A DNA stretch of 19,351 bases from Pseudomonadota bacterium (GTDB taxonomy: Bacteria; Pseudomonadota; Alphaproteobacteria; Rhizobiales; Hyphomicrobiaceae): positions 1-19,351 of the forward strand of contig JAEYYQ010000575.1 in assembly GCA_023428365.1 (NCBI GenBank), in the 5' to 3' direction. The notes beneath the pieces were generated by a model. That model searched no databases. It had not been told where the DNA came from and worked only from the letters and a program-made list of their open reading frames with translations. A program made the translations under genes and the position numbers. The stretch's first letter is position 1. Each line of letters begins with the position of its first letter. Shown here piece by piece: positions 13,869-19,351 of the stretch.

Positions 13869-15314
13869 ATGTCCAAAAGTCTGTTCGACGGCTTCGCTCG
13901 TCAAACGGTGTCGGTTCCCGGCATCGCGACGCAGGTACCGGTATGGCGCATCGGGCTGACCGCCTTCGCCATGCTGGTCGCGCTGACGATTGCGCTGCTT
14001 CCGCCACCTGCCGGATCGGCACCGCAGGCGATGGTGGCACTCGGCCTCATCGCGATGACCGTCATGCTGTGGGCGACCATGGCGATCCCGCAGCCCGCTG
14101 CCGCCATGCTGTTCGTCGCGCTCGTGTTGGTAACGAACGCTGCATCGCCCCAAGCAGCGCTATCCGGATTTCTATCCAGCTCGGTCTGGCTCGTGTTCGG
14201 CGGGCTGCTGATCGGCACCGCGGCGGAGCGCACCGGCTTTGGCCGCTTCGTGGCTCGGCGATTTCTGGGTGGCTTTCGCAGCTCGTACCCGTCGCTGGTG
14301 TTTGGTGTTCTGCTGGGCTCGACGGTCCTCAGCTTTCTTGTTCCCTCCAATATGGGACGCCTCGCCATCACGGTTCCCGTCGTCATGGCTCTGGCTAAGG
14401 ACTCCGGCTACGGCTTGGGAACACCCGGACATATCGGCCTCGTGATCACCGTTGTCGTCGGCAACTTCACGGTCGCGCAAGGGGTGCTGCCTGGCAACCT
14501 GCTGAACGTCATGATCGTGGGTGCCGGCGAAACGCTTTACGGCCTCAACTTCTCCTACATGCACTACCTTTTGATGTGCGGCCCTGTGCTGGGCTTGATC
14601 AAAGCTGTCGTCGTTTGGCGCGCTGTCATATGGCTGTATCCCGCTTCGCCGCCCGAAACCGATAGCGGAGAAAGTACCACCGACGTTCTCAGTCCTGATG
14701 CCCGGCGCGTCAGTATTATCCTCGGAGCTGCCATTCTGCTGTGGGCGACCGATTTCCTACACGGCATCAAACCCGGCTGGATCGCCTTGGCGGCTGGGCT
14801 GTTGTGCCTTGCACCGCGTGTTGGCGTCATGCATCCGAGCGAGCTGTTCAACATCCGCCGACTGCTCATCATCTTCTGGGTCGGGACGGTGCTGAGCCTC
14901 GCCGCCGTGCTCACCGAATCGGGAGCCAGCACCCTCGTCTCGCACGTGCTGACCGGCTTTGCCGGCATCGAGGGACGATCGGCAGCCTATGGCTACTTCA
15001 CGATGGCTTACCTGTCGTCGCTGATGGCCATGCTATCGACGTTCGGCGGCGCGGTTCCAACCATGGCGGCCACCGCATCCGAAGTCAGCGCCTCAACCGG
15101 ACTGCCACTCGATACGGCTGTGCTATCGATCGCAGCTGGTATGTCCGCACTGTTCTTCCCCTACATCGCCGCCCCAATCGTCGTCGGTCTGATGATGGGC
15201 AAAGTCAGTCAGCGCGAAGCAACGCGGTTCACACTCCTGCTCGCGTTGCTGTCCTGCACAATCATCATTCCACTGAACGCGCTGTGGTGGTGGGCGATTG
15301 GGGCGTTGGGGTGA
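13869..15314 (+). CDS. SLC13/DASS-like anion permease
   Basis: This is a 481-residue integral membrane protein with about a dozen hydrophobic segments, assigned to the SLC13/divalent-anion:sodium symporter family or the broader ion-transporter superfamily. Characterised members carry succinate, citrate, malate, sulfate or similar anions. The family landmarks are MLWATMAIPQPAAAMLF near residues 65-82, SSSVWLVFGGLLIG (103-116) and paired re-entrant regions. The substrate/sodium signature is changed: the first SNT site reads SNM (160-162), and the second reads STFGGAVPT (390-398) with no SNT. Coupling ion and substrate may therefore differ from classic members. The ATG at 13869 has a loose GGACGGGG upstream. 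It follows mocA by 79 bp on the same strand. Its last 50 bp overlap the convergent gene at 15265-16053. Confidence 0.85.
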   Translation: MSKSLFDGFARQTVSVPGIATQVPVWRIGLTAFAMLVALTIALLPPPAGSAPQAMVALGLIAMTVMLWATMAIPQPAAAMLFVALVLVTNAASPQAALSGFLSSSVWLVFGGLLIGTAAERTGFGRFVARRFLGGFRSSYPSLVFGVLLGSTVLSFLVPSNMGRLAITVPVVMALAKDSGYGLGTPGHIGLVITVVVGNFTVAQGVLPGNLLNVMIVGAGETLYGLNFSYMHYLLMCGPVLGLIKAVVVWRAVIWLYPASPPETDSGESTTDVLSPDARRVSIILGAAILLWATDFLHGIKPGWIALAAGLLCLAPRVGVMHPSELFNIRRLLIIFWVGTVLSLAAVLTESGASTLVSHVLTGFAGIEGRSAAYGYFTMAYLSSLMAMLSTFGGAVPTMAATASEVSASTGLPLDTAVLSIAAGMSALFFPYIAAPIVVGLMMGKVSQREATRFTLLLALLSCTIIIPLNALWWWAIGALG

Positions 15315-16053
15315 GAGCTGCCCTTCTGCGGACCCGCATGCCGCGCCAGGATCGATCCGTAGCGAAAATCTTTTCAAGCATCGCTTTTGCTCGATGCCGT
15401 CTCATGGCTTCACCAAGGACATGAGGAGCAGGCCTAAGGGAACTCCCCTCGCCGGAATAACTCGGCCAACATCTATATAATCGGTCCCCTGACCACACCC
15501 AGACGAACGCAAAGTGGCTCGAGGCAATTTGGGTTCGCTCGATTAGCTCTCTCTCAAGGCGAAGACCTTCCCACCCCCAAGCACAAACATTCGCGTAGAT
15601 CAACAGGCCGATATCGTCGCTGACTGGGAGAGACTTCGCTTTCCGAGACTGTGCTTTCTTAGCTTTCAGCTCTGCTGCGCGCTCAACGGCGAGTGGAAAA
15701 TCACTGATCTCAACGGCGAGATCCTCACTCTCCCTGGCTGCAAATCCAGTCGCTTTCCACTTCCTATATTCATCGGTGCGTTTGCGGCCCGAGCGCAAGG
15801 CCTCAACGTGCTGTAACTTGACAACAGCACCAGTCGGCAACTCAAATTCCGAATCCGGGCCGCAGTTCCTATCTTCGCCAAGCCGGATACGGCGCGCGCG
15901 TATCGCCTTGCCAATCCATGAGGCGAGAATCGCCTCTCGAAGCCACTGGTTCGATGCGCGCCAGAAATCATCGTCGCTGCATGCAGAACGGGCACGTTCA
16001 ATTGCGCTACAGAATTGCCCTCGCCTCAACCATTGCTTGAGAAGATGATCCAT
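15265..16053 (-). CDS. Unrecognised protein downstream of polA
   Basis: I do not recognise this 262-residue protein. It is soluble: no signal peptide or membrane helix is seen. Residues 1-60 are helical and basic. The segment 65-98 (FELPTGAVVKLQHVEAL, then GRKRTDEY) looks like strands followed by a charged helix. Residues 125-142 are Lys/Ala-rich, 147-160 read DIGLLIYANVCAWG, and 180-197 read HFAFVWVWSGDRLYRCWP. The last two have the look of core beta strands of a compact alpha/beta fold. The C-terminal 25 residues are low-complexity and are encoded where the gene overlaps the end of the convergent permease (50 bp). The ATG at 16053 is 27 bp after the polA stop, so the gene may be read with polA; its ribosome-binding site is poor. 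By eye the composition is less GC-rich than polA, which would fit acquisition. Confidence 0.65.
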   Translation of the reverse strand: MDHLLKQWLRRGQFCSAIERARSACSDDDFWRASNQWLREAILASWIGKAIRARRIRLGEDRNCGPDSEFELPTGAVVKLQHVEALRSGRKRTDEYRKWKATGFAARESEDLAVEISDFPLAVERAAELKAKKAQSRKAKSLPVSDDIGLLIYANVCAWGWEGLRLERELIERTQIASSHFAFVWVWSGDRLYRCWPSYSGEGSSLRPAPHVLGEAMRRHRAKAMLEKIFATDRSWRGMRVRRRAALTPTPQSPTTTARSVE

Positions 16054-16080
16054 CCTGACAAGCTAGCTGATTCGGTGTTT

Positions 16081-19000
16081 TCAATGAGCCTCTTCCCAAT
16101 TCGCCGCCGCCTTGGCGTCGACCTTCAATGGCACCGACAGCGCGATCGCGGGTTCCGTGCTCTTTTCCATTACGTGCCGCACGGTCTCAATCGTCTTGGC
16201 GACTTCGGACTCTTTCGCCTCGAAAATCAATTCGTCATGCACCTGCAAAAGCATGCGCGTGCTGCTCAGACCCGCCGCCTCTAATGCATCCGGAATGCGC
16301 ACCATTGCGCGACGGATGATATCGGCTGCCGAACCTTGGATCGGTGCGTTGATCGCCGCCCGCTCCAGGAACCCGCGCATTGATGGATTGCGCGTATTGA
16401 TCTCCGGATAGTGCACGCGACGGCCGAAAATCGTCTCGACGTAGCCATGCTCGTGCGCGAACGCCTTGGTGCGATCCATGTAGTCGCGGATGCCGGGGAA
16501 GCGCTCGAAGTAGGTCTTGATGTAGGCACCCGCCTCATCGCGCGGAATGCTGAGCTGGTTCGCCAGACCGAACGCCGAGATGCCGTAGATGATGCCGAAG
16601 TTGATCGCCTTCGCACGGCGGCGCACCTCAGCCGGCATATCCTTCACGGGCACGCCGAACATCTCCGAGGCCGTCATGGCGTGAATGTCGAGGCCGTCGG
16701 CAAACGCCTGTTTCAGCGCCGGAATGTCGGCGATATGCGCCAGCACGCGCAGCTCGATCTGGCTGTAATCCGCCGATACCAGCTTCATGCCCGGCTCGGC
16801 GATGAACGCGGTCCGGATCTCGCGGCCTTCCTTCGTTCGAACCGGGATGTTCTGCAAATTCGGATCGCTCGACGCTAACCGGCCGGTGGTCGTCGCCCCC
16901 AGCGAATAACTGGTATGGATGCGGCCGGTCTCAGCATGAATGTAGGTCGGCAACGCGTCAGTGTAGGTCGACTTCAGCTTGGCAAGCTGACGCCACTCCA
17001 GCATCGTGTTGACGAGCTTGCGCGCGTGCTCCGGCAGCTCTTCATTTTGCGCTAGATCATCGAGCAAATTTGCGCGCGTCTCCCACTGACCAGACTTGGT
17101 GCGCTTACCGCCGGGAAGCTGCAGTCGATCGAACAGGAGCTCTCCAAGCTGGCGCGGTGACCCGAGGTTGAACTTGTGTCCGGCGAGACCATAGACCTCT
17201 TCTTCCAACCGCGCGATCGACTGGGAAAACTGGCCGGACAAACGCGACAGAGTATTGCGATCGACCTTGATGCCCGCCCGCTCCATACCGGCGATTACCG
17301 GCACCAGGGGGCGTTCGAGGGTTTCGTAAACCGTCGTCATGCGCTCGGCGGCTAGCCGCGGCTTCAGCCGAGTCCACAGCCGCAACGTCACATCGGCGTC
17401 TTCCGCCGCATATTCCGTGGCTTTGTCGATCGGAACACCGGCGAACGTCTTCTCGGCCTTCTTCGCGCCGGGCGCGTGCTCAATCACCTTATCAAACGGA
17501 ATTGCTGCGTGCTTGAGATGGCGTTCCGACAGAACATCCATGCCGTGATTGCCGCGCCCACCGTCGAGCGCATAGGACAGCAACAGCGTGTCATCGAATG
17601 ACCGCACCGAGATCCCGTATCGTCCCAGGACCAGCACGTCGTACTTAAAATTATGCCCGATCTTGAGCACCGCCGGATCTTCGAGCAGCGGCTTCAGCAC
17701 ATCCAGCGCCGCCCGCAACGGAATCTGCTGAGGACCACTGCCATCGCCGAAATCGAACGCATCGTTGGCAGGCCTGTGCGCCATCGGCACGTAGCAGGCC
17801 CGTCCCTGTGGCAATGCCATCGATACGCCGACCAGCTCGGCCTGCATCGGATCACGCGAGGTCGTCTCGGTATCCATGCTGAAATAGCCAAAGCTGCGCG
17901 CATCGGAGATCCAGCGCTCCAACCGCTCCAGCGTCGTCACCGTCTCATAGGTCGAACGGTCGATCGGCGGTGTCATCGAAGCATCGGCCGCGAAGGCAAC
18001 AACCGCACCCGGCGTCCCTGAGGCGGCGGGTTGCTCCAGTGCAGGCTCTCCCGATGCATCATCGCCGGATGGCTTGCGGGATATCGGGCGATGCAGCGAT
18101 TTCGCAGATCGTGTCGGCTTCTCCGGCATCGGCGGAATTTCGGCACCGAGCTTCTCCGCGATGCGCTTCGTCAGAGTCGAGAATTCCATTCGCCGCAAGA
18201 AGCCGATCAGGTCATCAGAAACCGGCTCCTGCACACCAAGCCGTTCGATCTCCACGTCGACCGGAACGTCGATCTTGAGCCGCACCAACTCGCGAGAAAC
18301 CCGCGCTTGCTCGGCAAATTCCGTCAACCGCTCGCGACGCTTCGGCTGCTTGATTTCACCGGCGCGCGCCAGCAGCGTGTCGAGATCCCCGTACTCGCGG
18401 ATCAATTCTGCTGCCGTCTTCACACCGATTCCGGGAACACCCGGGACATTGTCCGTCGCGTCGCCAGACAGCGCCTGCACCTCGACGACCTTGTCCGGCT
18501 CGACGCCGAAGCGCTCCAGCACCTCGTCGCGCGCGATGCGCTTGTTCTTCATCGTGTCGAGCATGACAATGCCCGGCTGGATCAGCTGCATCAGATCCTT
18601 GTCGGACGACACGATCGTCACGTCGCCGCCCTTCTCGATCGCCTGCGTGGCATAGGTCGCGATGAGGTCGTCAGCCTCGAAACCGTCCTGCTCGACGCAG
18701 GCCACGTTGAACGCCTTCACCGCCTCGCGGATCAACCCGAACTGCGGCACCAGCTCTTCGGGTGGCGGCGGGCGGTTGGTCTTGTAGGCTTCATAGATGG
18801 CGGTGCGGAACGTATCCCGCGCCGTATCGAACACCACCGCGATATGCGTCGGCCGATCCGAGAGCTTCGCCTCGGCCATCAACTTCCAGAGCATCGCGCA
18901 GAAGCCGTGGACCGCCCCGACGGGCAATCCGTCGGATGGGCGCGTCAGCGGCGGCAGAGCATGGAAGGCGCGAAAGATGTATCCGGAACCGTCAACCAGA

Positions 19001-19098
19001 TAGACATGGCTACCCTTCACGATGGGGACAGGTTCCCCATCGGGCACAGTACAGGCGGCGGCGCGGGCGGCGGACTTCAGAGCTGTTTCGAGGGTCAT
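16081..19098 (-). CDS. polA: DNA polymerase I
   Basis: This is a complete three-domain DNA polymerase I of 1005 residues, acting in Okazaki-fragment processing and gap-filling repair. The 5' nuclease domain (about 28-320) shows YLVDGSGYIFRAFHALPP, EADDLIATYA, SSDKDLMQL and GDATDNVPGVPGIG. A Pro/Ser-rich linker (about 322-380) follows. The 3'-5' exonuclease is intact: D409/E411 (MDTETT), N483 with Y486/D487, and Y563 with D567, so proofreading should be active. The polymerase domain (about 595-1005) has motif A DYSQIELR (777-784), motif B RRRAKAINFGIIYG (826-839) with F834 in the O-helix, and motif C VHDE (953-956). The N-terminal 27 residues before the conserved start are a typical variable extension. 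No ribosome-binding site precedes the ATG; see the promoter entry. It is expected to be essential or important for growth. Confidence 0.98.
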   Translation of the reverse strand: MTLETALKSAARAAACTVPDGEPVPIVKGSHVYLVDGSGYIFRAFHALPPLTRPSDGLPVGAVHGFCAMLWKLMAEAKLSDRPTHIAVVFDTARDTFRTAIYEAYKTNRPPPPEELVPQFGLIREAVKAFNVACVEQDGFEADDLIATYATQAIEKGGDVTIVSSDKDLMQLIQPGIVMLDTMKNKRIARDEVLERFGVEPDKVVEVQALSGDATDNVPGVPGIGVKTAAELIREYGDLDTLLARAGEIKQPKRRERLTEFAEQARVSRELVRLKIDVPVDVEIERLGVQEPVSDDLIGFLRRMEFSTLTKRIAEKLGAEIPPMPEKPTRSAKSLHRPISRKPSGDDASGEPALEQPAASGTPGAVVAFAADASMTPPIDRSTYETVTTLERLERWISDARSFGYFSMDTETTSRDPMQAELVGVSMALPQGRACYVPMAHRPANDAFDFGDGSGPQQIPLRAALDVLKPLLEDPAVLKIGHNFKYDVLVLGRYGISVRSFDDTLLLSYALDGGRGNHGMDVLSERHLKHAAIPFDKVIEHAPGAKKAEKTFAGVPIDKATEYAAEDADVTLRLWTRLKPRLAAERMTTVYETLERPLVPVIAGMERAGIKVDRNTLSRLSGQFSQSIARLEEEVYGLAGHKFNLGSPRQLGELLFDRLQLPGGKRTKSGQWETRANLLDDLAQNEELPEHARKLVNTMLEWRQLAKLKSTYTDALPTYIHAETGRIHTSYSLGATTTGRLASSDPNLQNIPVRTKEGREIRTAFIAEPGMKLVSADYSQIELRVLAHIADIPALKQAFADGLDIHAMTASEMFGVPVKDMPAEVRRRAKAINFGIIYGISAFGLANQLSIPRDEAGAYIKTYFERFPGIRDYMDRTKAFAHEHGYVETIFGRRVHYPEINTRNPSMRGFLERAAINAPIQGSAADIIRRAMVRIPDALEAAGLSSTRMLLQVHDELIFEAKESEVAKTIETVRHVMEKSTEPAIALSVPLKVDAKAAANWEEAH

Positions 19099-19104
19099 GG
19101 GGTG

Positions 19105-19133
19105 AGTATAGCGATACTGGACTCGCTGGTCAG
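19105..19133 (-). promoter_or_regulatory. Candidate polA promoter giving a leaderless mRNA
   Basis: On the minus strand CTGACC (19133-19128) and TATACT (19110-19105) are 17 bp apart and match -35 and -10 at 4/6 and 5/6. The ATG at 19098 lies seven bases after the -10, where transcription normally starts, so the message could begin at the start codon. This agrees with the missing ribosome-binding site. Confidence 0.45.
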
Positions 19134-19231
19134 CACCCAGGCGCAGATGCGCAAGGTCAATCGGATAATCTCTTTGCGATCAGCCGGTTGATCTACTCTC
19201 AAGGGCGTGGCGATGAGGCATGTCAGCGCCG

Positions 19232-19260
19232 TTGCCCCGACAGAGATGATCCGCTATGTT
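19232..19260 (+). promoter_or_regulatory. Candidate promoter for tRNA-Arg
   Basis: TTGCCC (19232-19237) and TATGTT (19255-19260) are 17 bp apart, each matching consensus at 4/6. Transcription would start near 19267, five bases before the mature tRNA end. The placement supports it more than the box scores do. Confidence 0.5.
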
Positions 19261-19271
19261 CCGCGCTGCGT

Positions 19272-19348
<77 letters not shown>

Positions 19349-19351
19349 TTT

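Noticed and set aside
18031..19191. Long plus-strand open frame opposite polA (386 codons)
   Set aside because: It is antisense to the highly conserved 5' nuclease domain of polA and has a His/Arg/Leu-rich shadow composition with no family resemblance.

Overview
The window is a GC-rich chromosomal stretch from an alphaproteobacterium, most likely a Hyphomicrobiales member close to Bradyrhizobium, Afipia or Rhodopseudomonas. That placement rests on gene style: a Bug/TctC receptor, a receiver domain of the kind fused to HWE kinases, a small secreted HSWYPxECC protein, an SNase-like nuclease with the C-terminal domain common in this order, and a roughly 1000-residue PolA with a full proofreading domain. 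It is inference from protein features, not from a marker-gene search. Most of the window looks like ordinary metabolism and transport. No CRISPR array, insertion sequence, phage module or recognisable defence island was seen.

Layout. Positions 1-3222 (+) hold a tripartite tricarboxylate transporter in the order tctA (5' end cut off by the window), tctC, tctB. A stem-loop region lies between tctA and tctC, a strong intrinsic terminator between tctC and tctB, and a second very strong one after tctB. Positions 3421-4191 (-) encode a TerC/YjbE-type membrane protein. A 288-bp divergent region with a promoter candidate and several inverted repeats leads into 4480-6915 (+): a divergent succinyl-CoA-synthetase-like pair (beta, then alpha) and a small cupin. 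A small secreted Cys-rich protein (6916-7224, -) abuts the cupin tail to tail. About 760 bp without a credible gene follow, containing a striking hairpin, then a response regulator (7989-8744, +) whose N-terminal half looks like a decayed HWE-kinase ATPase domain.

Positions 8828-11977 (-) carry an orphan TAXI-type binding protein, a membrane-anchored or secreted thermonuclease-like protein and a YbfB/YjiJ-type MFS transporter. Divergent from these, 12113-15314 (+) holds xdhC, a mocA-like nucleotidyltransferase and an SLC13/DASS-like permease. The permease end overlaps, tail to tail, the end of an unrecognised gene (15265-16053, -) lying 27 bp downstream of polA (16081-19098, -). The window closes with tRNA-Arg(CCG) at 19272-19348 (+).

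How the genes may work together. The left third reads as carboxylate uptake (TctABC) next to a CoA-ligase pair that could activate an imported carboxylate. The ligase pair keeps the phosphorylation machinery but has changed several substrate- and CoA-site loops, so its substrate is probably not plain succinate. This is the most interesting part of the window. xdhC and mocA are maturation factors for molybdenum hydroxylases, but no hydroxylase structural gene is present here.
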